60,993 nt of DNA from Microthrixaceae bacterium. Its GTDB lineage: Bacteria > Actinomycetota > Acidimicrobiia > Acidimicrobiales > Microtrichaceae. Positions 7,531 through 15,894 of this stretch are shown piece by piece. The stretch lies in contig JAMLGJ010000021.1 in the NCBI GenBank assembly GCA_023958095.1, positions 1 to 60,993 of the forward strand. Direction: 5' to 3'. The position numbers were made by a program, and so were the translations under genes. Positions within the stretch are counted from its first letter, which is position 1. Every line of letters starts with the position of its first letter. The notes under the pieces are model-generated. The model ran no database searches and had not been told where the DNA came from. It saw nothing but the letters and a program-made list of their open reading frames with translations.

Positions 7531-8019
7531 ATGGAACGACGAACCGCAATCGCAACCGCCGGCGGAGCCACCCTCGGGCTTGCCGCAGTAGTGGCAGCAC
7601 TGGCGGTGAACGCTGGTGCGATCTCCTCGAAGGCGTCCGCTGACGGGCCCGGCACCTTCGAGCCCGCGGCCGAGCAGAGCACGACCAGCGCGCCGGTGAC
7701 CACGTTGCCGGAGGTGACCACGGTGTACGTGGATGAGAACGGCAACATCGTCGACCCGCCGGGAGCGGAAGCCCCACGAGGCACGGTTGCGCCGTCCCCG
7801 TCGCAAGGATCCTCGACCGCCACCGCGCCGAGTGTCCCGGCAGCGGCGGTGGTTCCCGATGCTGGCTCGCAACGGTACGCCGCCGAGAACGACTCGGAGA
7901 GTGGTGGCTACGACGACGAGTACGACGACGAGTACGACGACGGCTACGACGACGAACACGACGACGAACACGACGACGACGAGTCGCACGAGTACGAGGG
8001 ACACGACGACGATGACTGA
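7531..8019 (+). CDS. Anchored protein with Asp/Tyr/His-rich tail
   Basis: A 162-residue protein of unknown function. Residues about 5-30 are a hydrophobic signal or anchor segment (ATLGLAAVVAALAVNAGA). The middle (about 45-115) is rich in Thr, Ser, Pro and Ala and looks like an extended wall-spanning linker. The last 38 residues are almost only Asp, Glu, Tyr and His, built from YDDEYDDE-type repeats and ending in Asp. Such tails can bind divalent metals; that is inference. Start ATG 7531 is preceded by AGGAG. It is the first gene of a four-gene run (this gene, 8012, apbE, haem protein) with short overlaps, divergent from a two-component system that may control it. Confidence 0.8.
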   Translation: MERRTAIATAGGATLGLAAVVAALAVNAGAISSKASADGPGTFEPAAEQSTTSAPVTTLPEVTTVYVDENGNIVDPPGAEAPRGTVAPSPSQGSSTATAPSVPAAAVVPDAGSQRYAAENDSESGGYDDEYDDEYDDGYDDEHDDEHDDDESHEYEGHDDDD

Positions 8020-8386
8020 GCGCAGGCGTCGGCGCGGGCATGCTGCGCTCGGAGCGCGCTGGATGGCGGCGGGGCTCGCGACCGCCGGAGCCGGTGGGAT
8101 ACTCAGCTACCTGCAGTTGGCACCCACGGATTCCGCCCAGTCAGTGTCCGACGCGGAACCGGTGGGTGCCGAATCGGCTTCAACCGTCGACCTCTCGCAG
8201 ACCGAGGCGACGTCCCGGCTCAGGATCGTGCAGGTACTCGAAGCTCCGACGACGACGGTCTCCGGCGAGCTGCGGCCCCGGCCGACGGTCCCTCTGCCCG
8301 CGACAACCGTTCCGCCGAGAAGTGTTCGGTCGGTTCAGTCGCAGAGCTCAGTCGCCGGTACGGCTACGACGCGAGCAACCCCATGA
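8012..8386 (+). CDS. Small membrane-anchored protein, unknown
   Basis: A 124-residue protein with a basic N-terminus (MTERRRRRG), one hydrophobic segment (about residues 17-40: WMAAGLATAGAGGILSYLQL) and an exported Ser/Thr/Pro-rich remainder, so it is probably anchored with its C-terminus outside. I recognise no domain. Its ATG at 8012 overlaps the end of the previous gene by 8 bp, and its TGA overlaps the apbE start by 4 bp, so it is translated together with them. It might be an accessory subunit or a substrate of the flavin transfer system, but it shows no clear FMN-binding domain or flavinylation motif. Confidence 0.7.
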   Translation: MTERRRRRGHAALGARWMAAGLATAGAGGILSYLQLAPTDSAQSVSDAEPVGAESASTVDLSQTEATSRLRIVQVLEAPTTTVSGELRPRPTVPLPATTVPPRSVRSVQSQSSVAGTATTRATP

Positions 8387-9285
8387 GTGCTGCCGGCCAC
8401 CTCCGGCGCGGGTCCTTCGTCGGCCGTGCGATGGGTACCGAGGTCACCGTGAGCGTGGTCGGCGGTCGGGCCGGGGCAGCCGAGGCGGGATTCGGTCAGA
8501 TCCTCGAACTGGAGGCACTCTGGAGCCGTTTCCGCCCTGACAGCGAGCTGAGCCAGCTGAATCGCTCGGCCGGGCGGCCCATGGTCGTGTCCGCAGAGAC
8601 GGCTGCACTGGTGGAACACATGGTGTGGGCGCATGGAGCGACTGCCGGCCTGTTCGACCCAACGGTCGGGGCTGCGCTCATCGCATCCGGCTATGACCGA
8701 GACTTCGCGGAGATTGCGCCGGTTCGGCGGTCGACTGCGGTTCCGGTGGAGCCCGTGGTCGCGGGTTGTGGCGACATCACGGTTGGTGCCGATCTGGACC
8801 TCGTGCAGATGCCTCCGGGTGTAACCCTCGATCCCGGCGGGCTGGGCAAGGGTTTCGCTGCCGACCTCGTTGCCTCGCGGCTCGTGGACGAGGGAGCCAG
8901 GAGCGCCCTCGTCGACATCGGCGGCGACATACGGGTTGCAGGTGAGCGATCGGAGGAGCTGGCGTGGGTCATCGCGACGGAGGTTCCCTCCGACTCCGGG
9001 GATCGATGCGCGAACGGTTCGCCGTTGAGCCTGACCGACGGCGGCGTCGCGACCTCGTCGACACTCGTGCGCCGTTGGAGCAACGGGGCCGATGAGGTGA
9101 ATCACGTGATCGACCCCCGAACCGGGGTCTGTCTGCAACGGGACGCGACCGTGAGGGTTGTCGCCGGAGCTGCCTGGTGGGCAGAGGTGGTGGCGACGGC
9201 ACTGCTCGTCGATCCCGATGAGGCCAGGGCAGTCCCGGGACTGCTCGAGTCGGTCGACTACGAGATCTGGAGGCGAGATGTCTGA
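8383..9285 (+). CDS. apbE: FAD:protein FMN transferase ApbE
   Basis: A 300-residue ApbE-family enzyme, which attaches FMN covalently to Thr or Ser of target proteins on the outer face of the membrane. Family motifs are present: RAMGTEVTV near the start, LDPGGLGKGFAAD, VDIGGDIRVAG, TDGGVATSST and HVIDPRTGV. I see no signal peptide at the N-terminus, so it may act in the cytoplasm or use a non-classical anchor. The ATG at 8383 overlaps the previous stop (ATGA), and its end overlaps the next gene by 8 bp. No FMN-binding-domain protein, the usual substrate, is in the window; the substrate is therefore unknown. Confidence 0.88.
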   Translation: MSAAGHLRRGSFVGRAMGTEVTVSVVGGRAGAAEAGFGQILELEALWSRFRPDSELSQLNRSAGRPMVVSAETAALVEHMVWAHGATAGLFDPTVGAALIASGYDRDFAEIAPVRRSTAVPVEPVVAGCGDITVGADLDLVQMPPGVTLDPGGLGKGFAADLVASRLVDEGARSALVDIGGDIRVAGERSEELAWVIATEVPSDSGDRCANGSPLSLTDGGVATSSTLVRRWSNGADEVNHVIDPRTGVCLQRDATVRVVAGAAWWAEVVATALLVDPDEARAVPGLLESVDYEIWRRDV

Positions 9286-9853
9286 GCACCTGTGGTGGTA
9301 CCTGTCGCGAGCAGCGGGCGTCGTGACCCTGTTCTCATCGGGTCTGGCCGTGGTGGTCGGCCTGCTGATGTCGACGCGGTTGGTGCGGGCACGGGGTCTG
9401 CCCAAGTGGCTGGCGGACCTGCACCCGTTCCTGGGCAGCATCACCCTGGCCGCCCTTGCGGCACACCTCGGGGCGCTGCTGCTGGACGGCTACACCGACT
9501 TCCGGGTGGTCGACCTCCTCGTGCCGGGAGCCTCGGAGTGGCGCACCGGCGCGGTCGCATGGGGGGTCGTGGCCGCCTGGGTGTTCGTGGCGGTGCAGGT
9601 GACCTCGAGGTTGCGCAACAGGGTCGCCCCGCGGGTGTGGCGGTTCATCCACCGTGCGAGTGTGCTGGCATTCGCCGGGAGCATGTTGCACGCGGTCCAG
9701 GCCGGATCGGATGTGACCAACCGCCTCTACCTCTTGCTGGCTTCACTACTGGGCCTGTTGGTCTTCTTCATGTTGGTCGTGCGCCTGCTCGACACCTCGC
9801 GTGCGCGCAGCGGGGCCGCTCGCTCGCGGAAGGTGCCGGTCCGGGCGCGGTGA
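9278..9853 (+). CDS. Ferric reductase-like haem membrane protein
   Basis: A 191-residue membrane protein with about five hydrophobic segments and paired histidines at the right places for haem ligation: HPFLGSITLAALAAH in one helix and HRASVLAFAGSMLH in another. This is the pattern of the ferric reductase-like transmembrane domain (cytochrome b type). It lacks a fused flavin/NAD domain. With ApbE directly upstream (8-bp overlap) it probably passes electrons from the membrane to an extracellular flavoprotein or metal. The C-terminal tail is short and basic. Confidence 0.82.
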   Translation: MSEHLWWYLSRAAGVVTLFSSGLAVVVGLLMSTRLVRARGLPKWLADLHPFLGSITLAALAAHLGALLLDGYTDFRVVDLLVPGASEWRTGAVAWGVVAAWVFVAVQVTSRLRNRVAPRVWRFIHRASVLAFAGSMLHAVQAGSDVTNRLYLLLASLLGLLVFFMLVVRLLDTSRARSGAARSRKVPVRAR

Positions 9854-10076
9854 GACGACCACCGGTGGATCCTGCGGGGGTCGGGTGTTCCGTTCGCCCG
9901 GATTCTGGGCGAGGCCACAGTGCCCGCCGCAACTTCTCGTCGTCGTGAGCACGTCAGCGCCAGGAGAAGGTGGACTCCCAGGTGGCCGATCATGTGACCG
10001 TGTCGACTGCTGATTCAGCAGTCCGATGCAGGACCAGCACTCGGATGGCAGCGGCCAGAGGTGCTCCCGACCCTCC

Positions 10077-11138
10077 CTAGTCGCCGATCTCTGCGTACTC
10101 CTCGGTGCATGTGAACCCGGACTGACCGGACGGGGCCACCAACGCCTGGATCTCGGTCTGGGTTGAGCTCGGATCGGTTCGGAGCTCGAAGTACTGCTCG
10201 CTCGACAGCGCTTCCAGGCCACCCGCCCCGATCCGCCAGTAGCGGAATTCCTCACCTGGTTGCATGGCGAGCACCGAACCGTCGGATCGCCTCGCGACGA
10301 CGACGAGGCCCGCCAGTTCCGGATCCGGTGCGAGGTGTGCTGCCGCGATGGCCTCTTGGGTTGCGGCGCACAGTTCGCCCTCCGATGCGGCGACATCGGT
10401 GGAAGCCGGTTCCCGGTCATGCACGTCGCACAGGGATGTGGCGTGTTCGAAGTCGGCGAGGTGCAGGTCCAAGCTGCCCTGGCGCACGGCCGAGCAGTAG
10501 TCGGCGTACTGCTCCTGCCAGCGTTCCCCGGCGAACTGCAGCACGGGGGTCCCGAGCTCCCAGGAGATGTCGGTTCGATAGGTCTCTCTGAAGTCCGGAG
10601 TGCTGTTCTCGGAGATCACTGATCGGGACAAGATGATGGGCACGCCGTTCGCACTGATGATGAGCTCGTCGTCGCCCTCGAACACGAAGAACCCTGCGAT
10701 GGTGGTGTCCGCAATCGAGCTGGCGTGGTCGGACCACGTTGGGTCAGGTGCCGCAACGATGGTCAGGTCGATCATTTCCCCATCGGCTACGAACGAGCAT
10801 TCGACGGATTCGCCGTACCAACTCGCGGATGTCGTGTCGTTGCTCTCCAGGGTGGCTCCCGGGAGGATGGCGTCGACGAGGTCCGAGGGCATCGTCGCGC
10901 ACAGGCGGTCCTTGAGCGTTTCGGCATAGTTGACCGGCGAGGCCGGTTCAGTCCCGTCGCCGGGGGCCGACGATTGCTCCTCGGTGCCAGCGCTCGCATC
11001 ACCTGTTGGGTTGTCGCTGCGTCCGTCGGATCCGTCAGGTCCACAGGATGTGGTGACTACGGACAGCGCGAGGGCACAAACACAGAACACCGCGGACCTC
11101 AGGGCATGCACGGGTCGTTCTGTCCGAGTTCTTCGCAT
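10077..11138 (-). CDS. Putative secreted lipoprotein, unknown
   Basis: A 353-residue exported protein. The N-terminus is basic, followed by a hydrophobic stretch (SAVFCVCALALSVVTTSCG); the Cys before GPDG is a likely lipidation site although Thr at -3 makes the lipobox imperfect. A Ser/Gly/Glu linker follows (about 35-65). The rest holds two similar-looking halves, each with paired cysteines (DRLCATM with VECSF; ADYCSAV with TSLCDV, GELCAATQ and GFTCTEE), so a disulfide-stabilised repeat fold is possible. No family recognised. It is monocistronic, and faces away from the PPDK gene. Confidence 0.72.
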   Translation of the reverse strand: MRRTRTERPVHALRSAVFCVCALALSVVTTSCGPDGSDGRSDNPTGDASAGTEEQSSAPGDGTEPASPVNYAETLKDRLCATMPSDLVDAILPGATLESNDTTSASWYGESVECSFVADGEMIDLTIVAAPDPTWSDHASSIADTTIAGFFVFEGDDELIISANGVPIILSRSVISENSTPDFRETYRTDISWELGTPVLQFAGERWQEQYADYCSAVRQGSLDLHLADFEHATSLCDVHDREPASTDVAASEGELCAATQEAIAAAHLAPDPELAGLVVVARRSDGSVLAMQPGEEFRYWRIGAGGLEALSSEQYFELRTDPSSTQTEIQALVAPSGQSGFTCTEEYAEIGD

Positions 11139-11527
11139 GCCGGCAATTCTGGTCGGTGATCACCCGATGGGGCACGAGCAGACCCGGGGCCCGCGTGTCG
11201 TCCGTGGCCAGTGCGACGGTCGTGAACCCGTGTTCGCCAGCGGGCCACGTGTGCGGTGCAGGCCATGACCTCGATCCCGATTCGCCGGACTCCTGCGGAA
11301 CCCACAGCGTCATCGCAGCCCGTCCGACAGCCCTTCGCGAGAGCGCGGTGTCCACCAGAACTACTGTTCCTCACGAGTGGCTCACAGCGAAGAGGGGCAC
11401 GCCCGAATCGCTCGGGGGTGCCAACGGTCGCTTCGTCGACTCCTCCAACGGGATCCGGCGCCGGAATGGACAACCACCGAGCAAGAAAACCACCGAGCAA
11501 GACAACCCCGATGGAGGGCATCCAGCC
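11139..11527. other. Non-coding gap with 16-bp tandem repeat
   Basis: 389 bp between the divergent lipoprotein and PPDK genes. The PPDK frame is open through it, but the translation is of no recognisable protein and lies before the family's usual N-terminus. The only structure I see is AACCACCGAGCAAGA at 11472-11486 repeated at 11488-11502 (one-base spacer), 26 bp before the PPDK start. Promoters for both flanking genes should be here; none is convincing by eye. Confidence 0.55.
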
Positions 11528-14176
11528 ATGAACCTGGTCTACGGATTCGACCACGAGCATCCCCGCCCGCCGATGGAGCTCAAGGGACTGCTGGGTGGCA
11601 AGGGAGCCAACCTGGCCGAGATGTCCTCGGTGCTCGGGCTTCCCGTCCCGCCGGGGTTCACGATCACCACCAAGGCCTGCCAGGCCTACATGCTGGGTGG
11701 CTGGCCGGGTGACCTCACCGCAGAGGTGGACGCGCAACTCGCCCACCTCGAGGAGCAGATGGGATCCACGCTCGGTGACCCTGAGGCCCCCCTGCTGGTC
11801 AGCGTGCGCTCCGGTGCCCGATTCTCGATGCCGGGCATGATGGACACCGTGTTGAACCTAGGACTCAACGACGAGTCCGTCGAGGGTCTTGCGGCACTCA
11901 CCAACGACCGGCGGTTCGCCTACGACAGCTACCGCAGGTTCATCCAGATGTACGGCAAGATCGTCTCCGGGGTCGACGGGGAAGCCTTCGATGCGATCTT
12001 CGACGCCGTCAAGGAATCCGCAGGGGCGACCCTCGACCACGAGCTGCCGCCCGACGCCCTGGCAGAGGTCATATCGCGCTACAAGCAGCTGGTCGAGCGG
12101 GAGACCGGCGCACCCTTCCCGCAGGTTCCCACACAGCAGCTGCGCGGGGCGATCGAGGCCGTGTTCGGTTCCTGGATGTCCCCCAGGGCGATCGCATACC
12201 GGCGCCGGGAGCACATCACCGGCAACGAGGGCACTGCTGTGAACGTGCAGGCGATGGTCTTCGGGAACCGCGACGACAACTCCGGTACGGGTGTGGGATT
12301 CACGCGCAACCCGGCCACCGGTGAACAGGGCTCCTACGGTGACTTCCTGGTCAACGCCCAGGGCGAGGACGTCGTGGCCGGCATCCGCAAGACGCTGCCA
12401 CTCGAGGCGATGGGTGAGATATTCCCGGGGCCCTACGAGGAGCTGCTCGAGATCTTCGACCGGCTCGAGGCCCACTACCGCGACATGCTCGACACCGAGT
12501 TCACGATCGAGCAGGGCAAGCTCTGGATGCTGCAGACCCGTGTGGGCAAGCGCACCGGTGCAGCGGCGCTGCGGATCGCGGTGGCCATGACCAAGGACCC
12601 CCGGATCGGACTCACACAGGCCGAGGCGGTCCAGCGGGTCTCCCCGGAGCACCTCGACCAGTTGTTGCATCCTCAGTTCCAGACCCACGACAAGCCCGTG
12701 ATCGCCACCGGGCTCGCCGCCTCGCCGGGTGCGGCGGTTGGCCGCGTGTACTTCAGCGCCGACGACGTCGTGGCGGCGGTCAAGCGCGGTGAGCGGGCCA
12801 TCCTCGTACGGGAGGAGACCTCCCCGGAGGACGTTCACGGAATGGAGGTCGCGGAGGGCGTGCTCACCTCACGGGGTGGACTCGTGAGCCACGCCGCAGT
12901 GGTCGCGAGGGGCTGGGGCAAACCTGCGGTGGTCGGAGCGGACGCGTTGGTGATCACCGGGGATTCCTTCTCGGTCGGCTCCACCACGGTGAGCGAGGGC
13001 GAGGCGATCTCCATCAACGGCACCACCGGCCAGGTGGTGCTCGGTGAGCTCGAGCTCGCCGAAGGGAGCCGACCGGAGGAGTTCGACCTCGTGCTCGCCT
13101 GGGCGGACGCGATACGCGGCAACAAGCTCGGTGTGCGTGCCAACGCCGACACCGGCGAGGACGCGGCACGCGCCCGCATCTACGGCGCCGAGGGGATCGG
13201 CCTCGCCCGCACCGAGCACATGTTCCTCGGTGACCGCTTGCCGATCGTGCGCGCGATGATCCTCGCCAAGACCGAGAGCGAGGAACAGGAGGCGCTGGCT
13301 GCGCTGCTCGAGCAGCAGCGCAGCGACTTCGAGGAGCTCCTCGAGGCGATGGACGGGCTCCCGGTGACGATCCGGCTGCTCGACCCACCGCTGCACGAGT
13401 TCCTCCCGAGCATCCAGGAGGTGCTCGAGGGAGAGGCCGCGGGCAACCTGGACGACCAGGCCCGGGAGCTGTTCACCGCTGCGCGGGCATGGCAGGAGCA
13501 GAACCCGATGCTCGGCACCCGCGGTGTGCGCCTCGGCATCGTCAAGGGTGGCCTCTACAAGATGCAGGTGCGGGCCGCCGCGGAGGCCGCGAAGGCCCGC
13601 AAGGACGCCGGTGGCAACCCCATCCTCGAGCTGATGGTGCCCCTTGTCGTCACCCAGGCCGAGATGGCGCTGGTACGGGGATGGATAGAGGAGGAGCTGG
13701 ACTCGGTGCTCGGACCGGCCCGCTCGGGGCTCTACATCTCGGTGGGATCCATGATCGAGACACCACGGGCGGCTGTGCGCGGTGATGACATCGCCGAGGT
13801 GGCCGACTTCTTCTCCTTCGGCACGAACGACCTGACCCAGATGACCTTCGGTTTCAGCCGCGACGACGTGGAGGGGCGCATGATGCCCCGCTACCTGGAG
13901 GAGGGCCTGTTGCCCCGGGACCCGTTCGAGACGATCGATCACCGTGGGGTCGGCGAGTTGGTCCGCATGGGCGCCGAACGCGGTCGGGAGGTGCGAGCGG
14001 ACCTGAAGGTCGGTGTGTGCGGAGAGCACGGCGGCGACCCCGAGTCGGTCGCGTTCTTCTACTCGGTGGGACTCGACTACGTGTCGTGTTCGCCCTTCAG
14101 GGTGCCGATCGCGCGCCTTGCTGCTGCGCAGGCCGTGCTGGCCGAACGCGGCTCGGAGGCGATCAGCACCGCGTGA
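11528..14176 (+). CDS. ppdK: Pyruvate, phosphate dikinase
   Basis: An 882-residue enzyme interconverting pyruvate + ATP + phosphate with phosphoenolpyruvate + AMP + pyrophosphate. Three domains are present: N-terminal nucleotide-binding (GGKGANLAEMSSVLGLPVPP, VSVRSGARFSMPGMMD), central phosphohistidine (about 390-510; catalytic His455 in RGGLVSHAAVVARG) and C-terminal TIM barrel (MLGTRGVRLG, GTNDLTQMTFGFSRDD, and the catalytic Cys in VGVCGEHGGDP). Length matches bacterial PPDK. Residue 453 is Val where many PPDKs have the Thr used by the PDRP regulatory kinase, so that control is probably absent. Start ATG 11528 follows GGAGGG. The 3' end overlaps the convergent dehydrogenase by 14 bp. Confidence 0.96.
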   Translation: MNLVYGFDHEHPRPPMELKGLLGGKGANLAEMSSVLGLPVPPGFTITTKACQAYMLGGWPGDLTAEVDAQLAHLEEQMGSTLGDPEAPLLVSVRSGARFSMPGMMDTVLNLGLNDESVEGLAALTNDRRFAYDSYRRFIQMYGKIVSGVDGEAFDAIFDAVKESAGATLDHELPPDALAEVISRYKQLVERETGAPFPQVPTQQLRGAIEAVFGSWMSPRAIAYRRREHITGNEGTAVNVQAMVFGNRDDNSGTGVGFTRNPATGEQGSYGDFLVNAQGEDVVAGIRKTLPLEAMGEIFPGPYEELLEIFDRLEAHYRDMLDTEFTIEQGKLWMLQTRVGKRTGAAALRIAVAMTKDPRIGLTQAEAVQRVSPEHLDQLLHPQFQTHDKPVIATGLAASPGAAVGRVYFSADDVVAAVKRGERAILVREETSPEDVHGMEVAEGVLTSRGGLVSHAAVVARGWGKPAVVGADALVITGDSFSVGSTTVSEGEAISINGTTGQVVLGELELAEGSRPEEFDLVLAWADAIRGNKLGVRANADTGEDAARARIYGAEGIGLARTEHMFLGDRLPIVRAMILAKTESEEQEALAALLEQQRSDFEELLEAMDGLPVTIRLLDPPLHEFLPSIQEVLEGEAAGNLDDQARELFTAARAWQEQNPMLGTRGVRLGIVKGGLYKMQVRAAAEAAKARKDAGGNPILELMVPLVVTQAEMALVRGWIEEELDSVLGPARSGLYISVGSMIETPRAAVRGDDIAEVADFFSFGTNDLTQMTFGFSRDDVEGRMMPRYLEEGLLPRDPFETIDHRGVGELVRMGAERGREVRADLKVGVCGEHGGDPESVAFFYSVGLDYVSCSPFRVPIARLAAAQAVLAERGSEAISTA

Positions 14177-15254
14177 CCGTCGGTGTCCAACCGGAGCTGA
14201 GGGCCGCGTCGGTGCCGTTCGGTGCCACGACCAGCTTCCCGAAGAAGTCCCTGCGTGCGAAGCGCTCCTGTGCCGTGTGGAGGTCCTCGAGGGCGAACAC
14301 CTCCGCCACGTGTGGTCGCACACCACCCTCGGTGGCGACCCGTGCCAGCTCCGCGAAGTCCTGCGGGGTGTGCATGGTGGAGCCGATCAAGCGGCGTTGT
14401 CGCAGGTAGACGCGGCGCAGGTCGAGGGTGACCATCGGGCCGGCGATGGCGCCCGCGAACACCAGGCGGCCTCCGTCGCGCAGACGGTCGACCAGGGCGG
14501 GGAACTCCTCACCCCCGACGACGTCGACCGCCGCATCCACCTCTGCCAGCTGGCCGAGTTCGTCCGCCCCGCGTACCGACACCTCGTGTGCTCCCCACCG
14601 CTCCACGTCCGCAGCCTTGTCGGGGCTCGTGCGTGCCACCACGTGGCACCCGCGGTCGGACAGGAGCTGGATGGCCGCGCTGCCAACGCCCCCGGAGGAG
14701 CCGGTGACCAGCACGCGCTCACCGGGTGAGCAGCCGGCGCGGTTGATCATTCCCATTGCCGTTCCGTACGCCGTGGGCAGGCAGGCGAGTTGGGCATCGG
14801 TCAGCGGTGAGTCCGACACGTCGTGGGCGCGGGACAGCGCGCAGACGTGGAACTCGGCGAAGCCGCCATCGGCCTCGGTCCCGATCAGGTCGACCGGGAA
14901 CTCGCCCGCATACCTCACCGTCGGGTCCACGAGCACACGTCGTCCGATCCAGTGCGACGGGACCGAGTCGCCCACGGCTTCCACCACGCCCGCCACGTCG
15001 ATGCCCTGGATGCGGGGGAACTCGAGTGGCACCCCCTTCCATCCGGCGATTGCCGTTGGGTCCTCCGGTGAGCCGTATGCCCCTTCCCGGCTCCAGATGT
15101 CGGTGTTGTTCAGAGCCGCTGCGGTGATGCGGACCAGCAACTCGCCGGGCCCTGCGAACGGCATGGGCCAGTCGTGGCGGATCTCGGTCGCGTCGGGCCC
15201 GCCGTGGTGCATCGTGGCCGCGGCCGTCATCGTCGCGTCGGGGTCTGCGGCCAT
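14163..15254 (-). CDS. Zinc-type alcohol dehydrogenase family oxidoreductase
   Basis: A 363-residue MDR-family oxidoreductase: N-terminal GroES-like domain (PGELLVRITAAALNNTDIW, FPRIQGIDVAGVVEAVGD) and a Rossmann domain (ERVLVTGSSGGVGSAAIQL) binding NAD(P)H. The N-terminal domain lacks the catalytic zinc Cys/His set (NNTD replaces the usual Cys motif), so it is more like quinone oxidoreductase or enoyl-reductase members. Substrate unknown. The start at ATG 15254 is the longest; in-frame ATGs at residues 9 and 15 are possible. Monocistronic, convergent with ppdK and divergent from fur. Confidence 0.85.
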   Translation of the reverse strand: MAADPDATMTAAATMHHGGPDATEIRHDWPMPFAGPGELLVRITAAALNNTDIWSREGAYGSPEDPTAIAGWKGVPLEFPRIQGIDVAGVVEAVGDSVPSHWIGRRVLVDPTVRYAGEFPVDLIGTEADGGFAEFHVCALSRAHDVSDSPLTDAQLACLPTAYGTAMGMINRAGCSPGERVLVTGSSGGVGSAAIQLLSDRGCHVVARTSPDKAADVERWGAHEVSVRGADELGQLAEVDAAVDVVGGEEFPALVDRLRDGGRLVFAGAIAGPMVTLDLRRVYLRQRRLIGSTMHTPQDFAELARVATEGGVRPHVAEVFALEDLHTAQERFARRDFFGKLVVAPNGTDAALSSGWTPTVTRC

Positions 15255-15411
15255 GGCCGAACCCTACGTCGCAGGGGTTGTCCGGTGGGCGTCCCGGCCC
15301 GGAGCAGGTGCTGCTCGTCCCCGCATCCCGTGAGGTGCAAGGTGCGAGTGTGCAGGAGCGCGGAGGCGCTCGCCGCGTACGGTCCTGGTCGTGTAAAACT
15401 CTTGACGCAGT

Positions 15412-15422
15412 CCAGAATCTGG
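15412..15422. promoter_or_regulatory. Candidate Fur operator upstream of fur-katG
   Basis: CCAGA-A-TCTGG is a perfect 5-1-5 palindrome, 13 bp before the fur GTG. It lies just downstream of TTGACG (15402-15407), a possible -35 element. In actinobacteria a Fur-type repressor commonly represses its own fur-katG operon from this position, so this is the best operator candidate. It is not AT-rich like known FurA boxes, so confidence is modest. Confidence 0.35.
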
Positions 15423-15435
15423 TCGAGGGTGGGGT

Positions 15436-15894
15436 GTGGACATCGAGAGCGCTCCGGCAGTCCCGGAAGACCTGCTGCGCAGCCATGGGCTGCAGGTGAC
15501 GGCCCAGCGCATGGCGGTGCTCCAAGCCGTCTCGGAACTGCCTCACGGCACCGCGGGTGAGATCGAGGATGCGGCCCGCGAACGGATCGGCTCCATCTCG
15601 CGTCAGTCGGTCTACGACACCTTGGGCATGCTCACCGAGCGTGGGATCGTCCGCTCGATCCAACTGCCCGATTCCCCCACCCGCTACGAGACGCGCGTCG
15701 GGGACAACCACCACCACTTCATGTGCCGCAGCTGCGGTTGCGTGATCGACGTGGACTGCGACGTCTCAGGAGGTCTCGACTGCGTCACTCCCGCCGAGGA
15801 CCCCCGCTTCGAGGTGCACGACGTCGATGTGATCTACCGCGGCACGTGCCGCGAATGCCGCCCACGACACAACGGTCCGGAGGACCTGCCATGA
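15436..15894 (+). CDS. furA: Fur-family transcriptional regulator (FurA-like)
   Basis: A 152-residue metal-dependent repressor. The N-terminal winged helix (about 10-85) contains [14 protein letters not shown] and [15 protein letters not shown]; the C-terminal dimerisation domain has the metal ligands [10 protein letters not shown] and a second CxxC (GTCREC). Both structural zinc cysteine pairs are present. Start GTG 15436. The TGA overlaps the katG ATG by 4 bp, so the pair is an operon; this arrangement is the classic FurA-KatG peroxide-response unit, where the regulator releases DNA on oxidation. The operator candidate at 15412-15422 would give autorepression. Confidence 0.92.
   Translation: MDIESAPAVPEDLLRSHGLQVTAQRMAVLQAVSELPHGTAGEIEDAARERIGSISRQSVYDTLGMLTERGIVRSIQLPDSPTRYETRVGDNHHHFMCRSCGCVIDVDCDVSGGLDCVTPAEDPRFEVHDVDVIYRGTCRECRPRHNGPEDLP

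Noticed and set aside
7909..8019. Short tandem repeat as a CRISPR-like array
   Set aside because: The repeats are in-frame codons of an Asp/Tyr/Glu tail with no spacers.
11156..11527. N-terminal extension of ppdK in the same open frame
   Set aside because: The family N-terminus (MNLVYGFDHEH) begins at 11528 with a good ribosome site, and the extension shows no recognisable domain.
12869..14326. Reverse-strand 485-codon frame opposite ppdK
   Set aside because: It is antisense to a fully recognisable enzyme, and its protein has no motif.
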